Shown here piece by piece: positions 41,071-49,601 of a stretch of DNA of 64,000 nt. The notes under the pieces were generated by a model, which did not search any database, had not been told where the DNA came from, and saw nothing but the letters and a program-made list of their open reading frames with translations. Positions within the stretch are counted from its first letter, which is position 1, and each line of letters starts with the position of its first letter. A program made the position numbers and the translations under genes. This stretch comes from Pseudomonas fluorescens (GTDB lineage Bacteria > Pseudomonadota > Gammaproteobacteria > Pseudomonadales > Pseudomonadaceae): contig NZ_CABVII010000014.1 of the NCBI RefSeq assembly GCF_902497995.1, positions 1 through 64,000 on the forward strand. Direction: 5' to 3'.

Positions 41071-41937
41071 TTACCGCCCTTCCTGCACCTGCACACTCGC
41101 GGTCATCCCCGAACTCAAATTGATCCCCTCCGGCACGTTGTCCAGCTTGATCCGCACCGGAATCCGCTGTGCCAGCCTGACCCAGTTGAACGTCGGCTCC
41201 ACCTCTGCCAGCAACTGCCCATCCGGCGTGGTGTTGCGATCAGTAATCCCACGACTGATGCTTTCCACGTGCCCCTGCAGCGCCTCCCCGGCGCTCATCA
41301 ACCAGACCTTCACCGGGTCGCCGATGCGAATCCGCGGCAGTTTGGTTTCCTCGAAATACGCCTGCACATAAAAAGTCGAGTCGTCGATCAGCGCCATCAC
41401 CGGTTGCCCGGCGTTCACATAGTTGCCCTGGGCCAGGCGCAGGTTGGTGATGTGGCCACTGCGCGGCGCATGGACCTGGCTGCGGTCCAGGTTGAGTTGC
41501 GCGACCTTGGCTTCGGCCTGGGCTTCACGCAGTTCGCCACGGGCGATGCCAGCGTTGATTTGCGCATTCTCCCGCAGCTCGGCACTGATCGCCTGCGGCC
41601 CGAGGCTGGCGCGGCGGCTGGCTTCGCGCTCGCGCAGATTGAGTTGTTGCTGGCGGGTCTGGACCACCGCTTGCGCTTTCTCCAGCGCGGCTTCGAAGCG
41701 GTCGCGGTCGATGCTCAGCAACAGATCGCCCGCCTTGACCTGTTGGTTGTCGACAGCCTTGAGTTCACGCACCCAGCCCGACACGTCAGGGGCGATGACC
41801 ACCACGTCGGCCCCGATCCGCGCGTCGCGGGTCCAGGGCGTCAACATGTAGTACTGCCACAAATGGAAACCGGCAAAGATCGCCACTGCCACCAGGCACA
41901 GGGTTACTGCTACACGTACAGGTGTACGCATGTTCAA
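41071..41937 (-). CDS. HlyD-family periplasmic adaptor (AaeA-like)
   Basis: 288 residues. N-terminal membrane helix (about 8-27), then a biotinyl-lipoyl half (GWVRELKAVDNQQVKAGDLL), a helical hairpin (about 75-135), the second lipoyl half (QVHAPRSGHITNLRLAQGNY) and a beta-barrel (FYVQAYFEETKLPRIRIGD). Links an inner-membrane FUSC transporter to the outer membrane for efflux of aromatic acids. The last gene of the FUSC-DUF1656-HlyD operon, four bases after the DUF1656 gene. Confidence 0.92.
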   Translation of the reverse strand: MNMRTPVRVAVTLCLVAVAIFAGFHLWQYYMLTPWTRDARIGADVVVIAPDVSGWVRELKAVDNQQVKAGDLLLSIDRDRFEAALEKAQAVVQTRQQQLNLREREASRRASLGPQAISAELRENAQINAGIARGELREAQAEAKVAQLNLDRSQVHAPRSGHITNLRLAQGNYVNAGQPVMALIDDSTFYVQAYFEETKLPRIRIGDPVKVWLMSAGEALQGHVESISRGITDRNTTPDGQLLAEVEPTFNWVRLAQRIPVRIKLDNVPEGINLSSGMTASVQVQEGR

Positions 41938-41941
41938 CTCC

Positions 41942-42148
41942 TTATAAAGGTCCGAGGACGACGGTGATCAGCGTCAATACACAGACGTACAAGGCGCAAT
42001 CGAATAACGCTTCGTGCCAGATCCAGCGGCCGACCGGCGTCAGGCGCAACAACAGGCGCAAGCCGGCGGTCACCAGCAGCGCCAGCAGCACATAAATCAG
42101 AAACGGGCTGAGCAGCACACCCCCCATCGACCACTCACGCAAGCCCAT
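41942..42148 (-). CDS. DUF1656 small membrane protein (AaeX-like)
   Basis: 68 residues with two membrane helices (about 10-30 and 44-64), the AaeX size and topology; it starts MGLREWSMGGVLLSPFLIYV. The start lies inside the end of the FUSC gene (14-base overlap) and the stop is four bases before the HlyD start, so translation is tightly coupled. Acts as an accessory subunit of unclear role in the AaeXAB-type efflux system. Confidence 0.87.
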   Translation of the reverse strand: MGLREWSMGGVLLSPFLIYVLLALLVTAGLRLLLRLTPVGRWIWHEALFDCALYVCVLTLITVVLGPL

Positions 42149-44123
42149 GGCTCTCCTCCTGCTGACGGCACCAGGCGCGCCAGCTGTTCTGCAATTGCAG
42201 CACTGCACCCTGGGCCAGTTTCACCGCATCGCTGGGGGGCAACGCGTACAAGGTGTTCAAGAATTCTGCGCTGGGTTGTTCCAGCACATCGGCGCGATTG
42301 CCGGCCGGACCTTGCTCGAGGACTTTTTCCAATTGATCGAGGTAACGCCGTTGCGCCGCACTGACCGGTGCCTGCGCCACCGCCAGGCTCAAGCGCAAAT
42401 GCAGCAATTCGTCGCCGATGTCCAGCCCCAGCAGCCCATCATCCCAGCGACTGCGCGCCGGTTCCGGCAATTCGGGATAGTGTCGCGCCAGTTGCAGCAA
42501 ACGATCGGCCATGCGTCCACCGAACCAGCTTTCGGCACCGCGCAGATTGCGCCGGGTCAGGCGCACCAGATCGTGCAGCGTCGCCACCAGCAAGCGGCGG
42601 CCATGCCAAGTCGGATTGCGCAGGATCAACAGCCGGAAGGCCAGCACCGCCGCGCCCACACCGATCACCATCGCCTGGGCGCTGTTGAAAAACGTCGCGA
42701 CATCGAACCTCATCATATTGAGCGGCGAGATCAGGACAATGAAGTGCAGGCAGAACGAGGTCGCCGTGGCGCCGATTTGCGGTTTGGCCATGCCCAGCGC
42801 ACCGAGAAACAGCGGCACACCCATCCCCAGACAGAGCAGTGCGAAGCTGCTCCATTGCGGCAGCAGAATCTGCCCGACGAAAAACGCCGCCGGAATCGCC
42901 AGGAAAATCCCCCGCATGAAACTCATGCCGATCTGCGCGCCGTTTTCGCGACTGGCAAACAGGCTGCACACCACACAGGTCAGCAACAACGCACCCGAGG
43001 CGGCGGGCCAGGCGGTCGCCAGCCAGAAGCATGACACCACCAGAAACGCCAAGGCGCTGCGGGCACCGAATACCAGCGCCAATGACAGGTCGCGATGCGG
43101 GGCCAGGGTTCGCGGCGGATCGACCGTGTCCTTGCCCTCCTCCACCGCTTTCAGCGCCGCGCTCGCCGCCAGGGCGGTATCGAGCAGCAAGGCAAAACGA
43201 GCCAGGCAGAAACTTTGCGCGGAACTGATCAGCGGGTCATGGGTGGCATCGAGCAACCTCGGGCGCAAGGCTTGCAGGGTCGCGTTATCCGCACGGGCGA
43301 GCGCCTCCTGGACTGCGCTCATCCACGGCATCAGTTGCCCGGCCTCTTGCGGTTCCAGTTGCTTCCACTGCCGGCGCACCGAACGGGCGATGCGCAGCAA
43401 CATCAACAACTTCTGGCTCAAGCCACTGATGGACCGCGCGCGCTGACGGCCAAGACTGCCTTCGAACCAGGCATGTTCGCGCTGGGCATCCACCGCAACG
43501 ATCCTGCCGAGGATTTCCAGCAGACCTTTGCGCGCCTGGCCATCGCCGGCCAGCGTGGCTCGAGCGGCGTTCATCCCGCTCTGCCACGCCGCCCGCGCCT
43601 GGTCCGCCAGTTGCTGTTCCACCCGCATCGGCCACAGCAGCGCACTGGCGGCGGTGGCGCACAGAATGCCCAGGCAGATTTCCGTACAGCGAGCCACGGC
43701 TTGATCAAACACCGTCAGCGGATGGGCAATGGCCGGCAAGGCGATGATCGCCACCGTATAACCGGCCAGCACAAACGAATAGGACCAGGCACTGCGCAAC
43801 ATCGTCGAACTGGCCGTACACAGACCGAGCCATAACGCCAACGCCAACAGGAACAGCCAGGGCGTCTGGGCAAACAACCCCATGAACACCACCGACATGA
43901 TCGTCCCGACCAGGGTGCCCAGCAGACGCGCCAGCCCCTTCTGCACCACCATCCCGGACAAGGGTTGGGCGACGATGAAGGCGGTCATCAGCGCCCAGGC
44001 CGGTTGCTCCAGGCCCCAGCGCAATGCCAGCCACAACGCGAGGCCGCCGCCGATCAAGGTCTTGATCGCGAACTGCAGGGCGCGGCGGTCAGGCGCAAAC
44101 AAAGCCTGCAAAGTGATAGGCAC
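42135..44123 (-). CDS. FUSC family inner-membrane efflux transporter (AaeB-like)
   Basis: About 662 residues with two blocks of membrane helices (about 20-160 and 350-500) and cytosolic helical domains between and after, the FUSC/AaeB layout. The N-terminal LQALFAPDRRALQFAIKTLI and GMVVQKGLARLLGTLVGTIM are typical. Exports aromatic carboxylates or similar with the HlyD partner. I place the start at GTG 44123, which has AAGAG eight bases before it; another GTG at 44132 would add three residues. First of three coupled genes. No regulator gene is adjacent. Confidence 0.88.
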   Translation of the reverse strand: MPITLQALFAPDRRALQFAIKTLIGGGLALWLALRWGLEQPAWALMTAFIVAQPLSGMVVQKGLARLLGTLVGTIMSVVFMGLFAQTPWLFLLALALWLGLCTASSTMLRSAWSYSFVLAGYTVAIIALPAIAHPLTVFDQAVARCTEICLGILCATAASALLWPMRVEQQLADQARAAWQSGMNAARATLAGDGQARKGLLEILGRIVAVDAQREHAWFEGSLGRQRARSISGLSQKLLMLLRIARSVRRQWKQLEPQEAGQLMPWMSAVQEALARADNATLQALRPRLLDATHDPLISSAQSFCLARFALLLDTALAASAALKAVEEGKDTVDPPRTLAPHRDLSLALVFGARSALAFLVVSCFWLATAWPAASGALLLTCVVCSLFASRENGAQIGMSFMRGIFLAIPAAFFVGQILLPQWSSFALLCLGMGVPLFLGALGMAKPQIGATATSFCLHFIVLISPLNMMRFDVATFFNSAQAMVIGVGAAVLAFRLLILRNPTWHGRRLLVATLHDLVRLTRRNLRGAESWFGGRMADRLLQLARHYPELPEPARSRWDDGLLGLDIGDELLHLRLSLAVAQAPVSAAQRRYLDQLEKVLEQGPAGNRADVLEQPSAEFLNTLYALPPSDAVKLAQGAVLQLQNSWRAWCRQQEESHGLA

Positions 44124-44234
44124 TAAAAGCACTCTTGAAAGGACGATTTAACGATAGACGCGATCGGCGGGGTAACTTGAAAAACAAATTATTAGCTAGC
44201 TAACTATATCCCGTCCAGCATTAAATCCCGGGCA

Positions 44235-44265
44235 CAAAAAAACGCCAGACTGGCTGGCGTTTTTG
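44235..44265 (-). terminator. terminator after the PA2169-like gene
   Basis: AAAAAAACGCCAGACTGGCT then GGCGTTTTT, a nine-base stem flanked by A and T runs; on the minus strand it ends the gene starting at 44748. Confidence 0.88.
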
Positions 44266-44280
44266 ACAGACTATGGGCGC

Positions 44281-44748
44281 TTACGAGCGAGCGCGAGCCT
44301 GATTGCGCAGGGCTTTCACCTGATCGTGATTACGTTGCACGCCATGGTACTGACGTTCAACCAGGTCACGAATGCCCACCAGGTTGTGCTTGTCGATTTT
44401 TTCCAAGGCGTCTTTGTATGCCTTCTTTGCATGGTCTTCACCACGTTCGGCTTCGTTCAGCACGGCTTCCTCGTCCTTGCCGGTGAACATGGCCTTCACG
44501 TCGACCCAGCGACGGTGCAGGTCACCGCTGACACTGGTGGAGGTTTCCGGATCGCCGCCCATCGAACGCACGGCGGCCTGCAGTTCGGAAGCAGCGGTGG
44601 CGCAGTCGGCGGAACGCTGCACGAACAGCGATTTCAGTTCCGGATTCTTGATGTCTTCAGCGCAAGTCTTGAACCCTTCCTGACCGTCTTTGCTGGTTTC
44701 AATCAGGTCGTTGAGTACAGAGATGGCTTCTTTATTCATGTCGGTCAT
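44281..44748 (-). CDS. PA2169-family four-helix-bundle protein (DUF2383)
   Basis: 155 residues, all helical: ISVLNDLIETSKDGQEGFKT, DIKNPELKSLFVQRSADCAT, AERGEDHAKKAYKDALEK and GIRDLVERQYHGVQRNHDQV. Matches the DUF2383 ferritin-like four-helix bundle (P. aeruginosa PA2169). Function unproven; stress-linked. Start ATG is seven bases after AGGA; a second ATG nine bases in is possible. Own terminator; the upstream 200 bases are AT-rich. Confidence 0.9.
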   Translation of the reverse strand: MTDMNKEAISVLNDLIETSKDGQEGFKTCAEDIKNPELKSLFVQRSADCATAASELQAAVRSMGGDPETSTSVSGDLHRRWVDVKAMFTGKDEEAVLNEAERGEDHAKKAYKDALEKIDKHNLVGIRDLVERQYHGVQRNHDQVKALRNQARARS

Positions 44749-44951
44749 TTTCAATTCCTCGCGGGTTGATGAAAGATGCAATAGCTATTGCACCCTGCAT
44801 GCCAGTTTTCAATTGACAATTTAATCCTTATATTTCAAATAGTTAGGTTTAATCGGCAAATCTGTATCCGCGTTTTTTGCATGATCTGTCATTTGGCCTG
44901 CATGCAGAATGCCTGTATTTTCCAGACTGATTGAATCCAGACGGCTGATAG

Positions 44952-45188
44952 ATGAATCCTGAAAAGCTCGAACTGCTGGTCACCCGTGAAATGCCCTTCG
45001 GCAAATACAAGGGTCGAATCATTGCCGACCTGCCCGGCCAATACCTGAACTGGTTCGCCCGGGAAGGCTTCCCCCACGGCGAACTGGGCGGCTTGCTGGC
45101 ACTGATGCAGGAAATCGATCACAACGGCCTGTCGGAGCTGCTCGAACCGCTGCGCGCCAAACATGGCAAACCTGCCCCTCGGCACTGA
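44952..45188 (+). CDS. DUF3820 family protein
   Basis: 78 residues: MPFGKYKGRIIADLPGQYLN and WFAREGFPHGELGGLLALMQ are the DUF3820 pattern, described for a putative quorum-sensing-regulated virulence factor. Compact soluble protein, no signal peptide. Start is the ATG after TGATAG in an AT-rich leader; a second-choice ATG (MPFGKYK) is 13 codons in. Not linked to the glucose genes that follow on the other strand. Confidence 0.85.
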   Translation: MNPEKLELLVTREMPFGKYKGRIIADLPGQYLNWFAREGFPHGELGGLLALMQEIDHNGLSELLEPLRAKHGKPAPRH

Positions 45189-45282
45189 ATCGCTCCTTGC
45201 CTGCCCCTGATTGAGTAAACCCATGCATGGATTTACTGATCCGGACGCTGACCGAACTGCGTTGATGTCACACGGTGTTTAC

Positions 45283-45402
45283 CTGTAGGAGCGAGCTTGC
45301 TCCGGGCGGCGTTCCGACGAAGGTCGTTAACGATGACGCGCGTTTACTGGCTAAACACGGCGCCCATGAAGACGCCTTCGCCAGCGAGCCGGCTCCTACA
45401 GG
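45283..45402. repeat. REP pair with variant CCGGGCGGCGTTCCGACGAA arm
   Basis: TGTAGGAGCGAGCTTGCTCC continues into GGGCGGCGTTCCGACGAAGG, and the partner CGCCAGCGAGCCGGCTCCTA is diverged. The 300-bp region 45189-45488 holds only this and the eda terminator. Confidence 0.75.
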
Positions 45403-45412
45403 TTTTTTTCAG

Positions 45413-45448
45413 GCAAAAAAAAACGGTGCACCGACCAAGCGCACCGTA
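45413..45448 (-). terminator. rho-independent terminator after eda
   Basis: ACGGTGC and GCACCGT arms (45424-45448) with an A-run at 45414-45423, giving a T-run after eda on the minus strand. Confidence 0.85.
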
Positions 45449-45488
45449 AAAGCCGTAGAACACACAACGAAGTGTCTGGTATAGCCGA

Positions 45489-46154
45489 TCAGTCCAGCAG
45501 CGCCAGTGCCTCGGCGGTGCATTCCTGAATGCGGGCCCAGTCGCCGTTCTTGATCCACTCGGGATCAAGCATCCAGCTACCGCCCACGCACATGACGTTT
45601 TTCAACGCCATGTAGCTCTTGATGTTGGCCGGGCTGACGCCGCCGGTCGGGCAGAATTTCACTTCGCCGAATGGGCCACCCAGGGCCTTGATGGCCGCGA
45701 CGCCACCGCTGACTTCCGCCGGGAACAGCTTGAAGCGGCGATAACCCAGGCCGTAGCCTTCCATGATGCCCGAGGCGTTGCTGATGCCCGGCAACAGTGG
45801 AATCGGGCTGTCGACGCTGGCTTCGAGCAGATCACGGGTGATGCCCGGCGTGACGATGAACTGCGAACCCGCGGCCTCGGCAGCCGCCAGCATGCTGCGA
45901 TCGAGCACGGTACCGGCACCGGTCATCAGCTCCGGACGCTGCTCGCGCAGAATCTGGATGGCCTTGAGGCCGAACTGCGAACGCAACGTCACTTCCAGGG
46001 CGGTCAGGCCACCGGCCGCGAGGGCGTCGGCCAGCGGCAGGATGTCCTGTTCGCGAGCGATGGTGATCACCGGCAGGATCCGCGCCTTGGCACAGAGGCT
46101 GTCGATCAGGGCAACTTTGTCCGCCATGGAAACGGTCGGGGATGGGTTTGTCAT
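45489..46154 (-). CDS. eda: KDPG aldolase (2-keto-3-deoxy-6-phosphogluconate aldolase)
   Basis: 221 residues, class I aldolase barrel. VTLRSQFGLKAIQILRE carries the catalytic Glu region, and the Schiff-base Lys is in YRRFKLFPAEVSGG; TGAGTVLD and FCPTGGVSPANI bind the phosphate. Splits KDPG to pyruvate and glyceraldehyde-3-phosphate, the last Entner-Doudoroff step. Starts 17 bases after the pgl stop, third gene of the zwf-pgl-eda operon. Start ATG preceded by AAGGATC; MADKVALID nine residues in is an alternative. Confidence 0.95.
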   Translation of the reverse strand: MTNPSPTVSMADKVALIDSLCAKARILPVITIAREQDILPLADALAAGGLTALEVTLRSQFGLKAIQILREQRPELMTGAGTVLDRSMLAAAEAAGSQFIVTPGITRDLLEASVDSPIPLLPGISNASGIMEGYGLGYRRFKLFPAEVSGGVAAIKALGGPFGEVKFCPTGGVSPANIKSYMALKNVMCVGGSWMLDPEWIKNGDWARIQECTAEALALLD

Positions 46155-46171
46155 AGCGGCTGATCCTTGGC

Positions 46172-46885
46172 TCATGGGCACCAGTAAATCTCTAACGTAG
46201 GTTGCAGAAAAGCGCGAATCGGCATGGCGGCGACATCGTCGCCGGCCAATGCGGCACTCAGGGTGGTCAGCTTGGACTGACCGGAAATCGATAAAACGGT
46301 GTGCTCGGCCGACGCCAGCAGCGCGCGACTCATGGTCAGGCGCTGATGCGGCACGGTCGGCGCCAGCATCGGCCAGCAACGACGGCTGCCGTCGACTTTC
46401 AAGGCGTCGGCCAGGTTCGGGCTGTTCGGGAACAGCGAAGCGGTGTGGCCATCGTCGCCCATGCCCAGTATCAGCACGTCGATTTGCGGCAATTCGCCCA
46501 GCAAGCGATCAGCCTGCTCAGCCGCCTGTTCAAGGTTGGCCGAAGCGCTATAGAGGCTCAGGAACTGCGCCTTGGCCGCCGGGCCTTGCAACAGATAGCG
46601 CTTGAGCAGGCCGGCATTGCTGTCGGCGTGTTCCACCGGCACCCAGCGCTCGTCCGCCAGGGTGACGACGACGTTGGGCCAGTCCAGCGTCTGCTTGGCC
46701 AGGTGCTGGAAAAACGCTACCGGGCTACGACCACCGGACACCACCAGGGTGGCGGTGCCCCGGGCATCGATCGCGTCGCTCAGTTGCTTGGCCACCTTCA
46801 GCGCCAGGCCTTCGGCGAGCAGCACCGGGCTTTTGAACTCATGGGCGCTGACGCCCTGAGGCAGTTTCAATTCAGATATCGCCAT
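46172..46885 (-). CDS. pgl: 6-phosphogluconolactonase
   Basis: 237 residues, glucosamine-6-phosphate isomerase-like fold. ATLVVSGGRSPVAFFQHLAK binds the phosphate, and VLILGMGDDGHTASLFPNSP holds the catalytic His. Hydrolyses 6-phosphogluconolactone to 6-phosphogluconate. Start ATG has GGAGG seven bases before it and lies within the zwf 3' end (14-base overlap). Second gene of zwf-pgl-eda. Confidence 0.94.
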   Translation of the reverse strand: MAISELKLPQGVSAHEFKSPVLLAEGLALKVAKQLSDAIDARGTATLVVSGGRSPVAFFQHLAKQTLDWPNVVVTLADERWVPVEHADSNAGLLKRYLLQGPAAKAQFLSLYSASANLEQAAEQADRLLGELPQIDVLILGMGDDGHTASLFPNSPNLADALKVDGSRRCWPMLAPTVPHQRLTMSRALLASAEHTVLSISGQSKLTTLSAALAGDDVAAMPIRAFLQPTLEIYWCP

Positions 46886-48341
46886 ACCACGACCTCCCAT
46901 CCCGCGTTATCAGTGCAATGGAGCTCATAGGCCCCCAGGACCCGGCCGCGTACGGCTTGGGCGCATCACCGGATTTTTTCCAGCCGGCGATCAACTGGTC
47001 ACACCACTTCCACGCGGCTTCGATTTCATCTTTACGGACAAACAGGTTCTGATTGCCGCGCATCACTTCCAGCAACAACCGCTCGTAGGCATCGGGAATC
47101 CGGGAGCTGCGATAGGTGTCGGAAAAATTCAGCTGCAACGGACCGCTGCGCAGCTGCATGCCCTTGTCCAGGCCTTGTTCCTTGGTCATCACGCGCAAGG
47201 AAATGCCTTCGTCCGGTTGCAGGCGGATGATCAGCTTGTTGCTGATCTGCAGGCGCTGCTCGGGGGCGAAGATGTAGTGCGACGGTTCCTTGAAGTGGAT
47301 GACGATCTGCGACAGCTTCTGCGGCATGCGCTTGCCGGTACGCAGGTAGAACGGCACGCCGGCCCAACGCCAGTTGCGGATGTCGGCACGCAGGGCGACG
47401 AAGGTTTCGGTGTCGCTCTGGGTGTTGGAGTTCGGCTCTTCCAGATAACCCGGCACCGACTTGCCTTCGCTGTGCCCGGCGATGTATTGGCCGCGCACCA
47501 CTTGCGTGGTCAGGCCTTCCGGGCTGATCGGCGCCAGGGCCTTGAGGACTTTGACTTTCTCGTCACGGATGCTGTCGGCGGACAGGTCGGCCGGCGGGTC
47601 CATGGCGATCAGGCAAAGCAGCTGCAGCAGGTGATTCTGGATCATGTCCCGCAGCTGGCCGGCCTTGTCGAAGTAACCCCAGCGGCCTTCGATCCCGACC
47701 TTCTCGGCCACGGTGATTTCCACGTGGGAGATGTAGTTCTGGTTCCACTGGGTTTCGAACAGGCTGTTGGCAAAGCGCAGGGCAATCAGGTTCTGTACGG
47801 TTTCCTTGCCCAGGTAGTGGTCGATGCGATAGGTGCGGTTCTCCGGGAAGAACTGCGCCACGGCATCGTTGACCTTGCGCGAGGATTCCAGGTCCGAACC
47901 GATGGGTTTTTCCAGCACCACTCGGGTGTTTTCGGTAAGGCCGACCTTCGACAGGTTCTCGCAGATCGCGCCGTAAACCGCTGCCGGCGTCGCGAAGTAA
48001 GCAATCACTCGCTGGGCAGTGCCGGCCATTTCGGCCAGGGCGACGTAATCGTCAGCCTTGAGGAAATCGACGTGCAGGTAACTCAGGCGGGCCAGGAAGC
48101 GTTCGAGCACTGCTTCGTCCAGCTCTTTGTCACTGACGTAGCGGCGCAGCTCGGAGGCGATGAACCCCAGATGCTGCTGCTCGCTGCCCGACTCACGGGC
48201 CAGCGCGATGATGCGCGTATCCTCATGAAGCAGGCCTGCGCCATCGAGTTGATAAAGAGCAGGAAACAGCTTGCGCAGGGCCAGATCGCCGAGGGCGCCG
48301 AACAAGGCAAAGGTGCAAGGTTCAACCGTAATCGAAGGCAT
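46872..48341 (-). CDS. zwf: glucose-6-phosphate 1-dehydrogenase
   Basis: 489 residues. N-terminal Rossmann start FGALGDLALRKLFPALYQLD (NADP+ binding), the active-site motif RIDHYLGKETVQNL (catalytic His near residue 177-180) and the C-terminal dimer and substrate domain. Oxidises glucose-6-phosphate to the lactone. First gene of zwf-pgl-eda and divergent from hexR. A HexR-type operator lies at 48407-48425 and AAGAACAA sits just before the start codon, so the gene should be controlled by KDPG through HexR and by Hfq-Crc. Confidence 0.95.
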   Translation of the reverse strand: MPSITVEPCTFALFGALGDLALRKLFPALYQLDGAGLLHEDTRIIALARESGSEQQHLGFIASELRRYVSDKELDEAVLERFLARLSYLHVDFLKADDYVALAEMAGTAQRVIAYFATPAAVYGAICENLSKVGLTENTRVVLEKPIGSDLESSRKVNDAVAQFFPENRTYRIDHYLGKETVQNLIALRFANSLFETQWNQNYISHVEITVAEKVGIEGRWGYFDKAGQLRDMIQNHLLQLLCLIAMDPPADLSADSIRDEKVKVLKALAPISPEGLTTQVVRGQYIAGHSEGKSVPGYLEEPNSNTQSDTETFVALRADIRNWRWAGVPFYLRTGKRMPQKLSQIVIHFKEPSHYIFAPEQRLQISNKLIIRLQPDEGISLRVMTKEQGLDKGMQLRSGPLQLNFSDTYRSSRIPDAYERLLLEVMRGNQNLFVRKDEIEAAWKWCDQLIAGWKKSGDAPKPYAAGSWGPMSSIALITRDGRSWYGDI

Positions 48342-48346
48342 GATGT

Positions 48347-48354
48347 TTGTTCTT
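48347..48354 (-). promoter_or_regulatory. Hfq/Crc-type AAGAACAA motif in the zwf leader
   Basis: The mRNA reads TGATAAAAGAACAAACATC just before the ATG, containing AAGAACAA (AAnAAnAA) where a ribosome site would be; no strong GGAG is seen. Hfq-Crc binding is inferred. Confidence 0.45.
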
Positions 48355-48406
48355 TTATCAAGTTAAGCTACAAATACCTTTTTTCAAGGCATGATTCAAG
48401 GGAAAA

Positions 48407-48425
48407 TGTAGTAATAACCACAACA
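48407..48425. promoter_or_regulatory. HexR operator between zwf and hexR
   Basis: TGTAGTAATAACCACAACA fits the TGTTGT-N7/8-ACAACA consensus of HexR with one change. It lies between the divergent zwf and hexR genes, so one site can serve both. Confidence 0.7.
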
Positions 48426-48572
48426 TTTTCGCAAAATACAGATTCCGAGTGGTGGTCGGTCGGAGCCATCAGTAGGATAGGCCACCGTGACGGGCCCGAT
48501 CAAAGTCCCAATTTGCATAGCCGGGGCCCTTATTTGCATTGCTCTTTTGTTAGTGGAGCTAAGGAAACATCT

Positions 48573-49442
48573 ATGGACCGCGTGCGAAATTTACTGGAGC
48601 AGATCCAGAGTCGCCTTGAAGACCTGAACAAGGCAGAACGCAAAGTAGCCGAAGTGATTCTGCTCAACCCACAGCAGGCCACCCGGTTCAGCATCGCCGC
48701 CCTCGCCCAGGCCTCGAAGGTCAGCGAGCCGACGGTCAACCGTTTCTGCCGTTCGTTCGGTGTCAGCGGTTACCCGGAACTCAAGCTGCAGCTGGCCCAA
48801 AGCCTGGCCAGTGGCGCGGCGTATGTCAGCCGTGCGGTCGAGGCCGATGACAATCCTGAAGCGTATACGAAGAAGATTTTCGGCAGCGCCATCGCCTCTT
48901 TGGACAGCGCCTTGCAGGCGCTGGATCCGAGCCTGATCAGCCGCGCCGTCGACCTGTTGATCCAGGCCCGACAGATCCACTTCTTCGGCCTCGGCGCCTC
49001 GGCTCCGGTGGCGCTGGACGCGCAGCACAAGTTCTTCCGCTTCAACCTGGCCGTCACCGCCCATGCGGACGTACTGATGCAGCGCATGATTGCTTCGGTC
49101 GCCCACACCGGCGAGTTGTTCGTGATCATTTCCTACACCGGCCGCACCCGCGAACTGGTGGAAGTGGCGCGTCTGGCCCGGGAAAACGGCGCTTCGGTGC
49201 TGGGCCTGACCGCCGAAGGTTCGCCATTGGCCAAGGCCAGTACCTTGAGCCTGAACATTCCGTTGCCGGAAGACACCGACATCTATATGCCGATGACGTC
49301 GCGGATTATTCAGCTGACCGTGCTGGATGTGCTGGCGACCGGCATGACGCTGCGCCGGGGGGTGGATTTCCAGCCGCATTTGCGCAAGATCAAGGAAAGC
49401 CTGAATGCCAGTCGGTATCCGATTGGGGATGAGTTTAATTAG
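48573..49442 (+). CDS. hexR: HexR transcriptional repressor of ED genes
   Basis: 289 residues. N-terminal RpiR-type HTH (about 1-78; FSIAALAQASKVSEPTVNRF) and C-terminal SIS domain (about 120-255; IHFFGLGASAPVALDAQHKF, VIISYTGRTRELVEVARLAR). HexR represses zwf, edd and gap in Pseudomonas and releases DNA when it binds KDPG. The start is the ATG after TAAGGAAACATCT; a long upstream open frame is not coding. Divergent from zwf. Confidence 0.95.
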   Translation: MDRVRNLLEQIQSRLEDLNKAERKVAEVILLNPQQATRFSIAALAQASKVSEPTVNRFCRSFGVSGYPELKLQLAQSLASGAAYVSRAVEADDNPEAYTKKIFGSAIASLDSALQALDPSLISRAVDLLIQARQIHFFGLGASAPVALDAQHKFFRFNLAVTAHADVLMQRMIASVAHTGELFVIISYTGRTRELVEVARLARENGASVLGLTAEGSPLAKASTLSLNIPLPEDTDIYMPMTSRIIQLTVLDVLATGMTLRRGVDFQPHLRKIKESLNASRYPIGDEFN

Positions 49443-49476
49443 TCGGGCTTGAGGTCTTTTTCGCCTGTTAAGCCGT

Positions 49477-49576
49477 CTTCGCGAGCAAGCCCGCTCCCAC
49501 ATTGTGATCTGCAGCGAACACAACGTTTGTGCACGTCGGTGATCCAATGTGGGAGCGGGCTTGCTCGCGAAGGGGC
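49477..49576. repeat. REP pair downstream of hexR
   Basis: GTCTTCGCGAGCAAGCCCGC and TGTGGGAGCGGGCTTGCTCG face each other between the convergent hexR and mutarotase genes. Confidence 0.92.
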
Positions 49577-49601
49577 CAGCCGCAACACCATAGCTTTCAA
49601 A

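Noticed and set aside
47175..48572. 466-codon extension of hexR upstream
   Set aside because: It is open across the antisense of zwf only; hexR starts at the ATG with a ribosome site at 48573.
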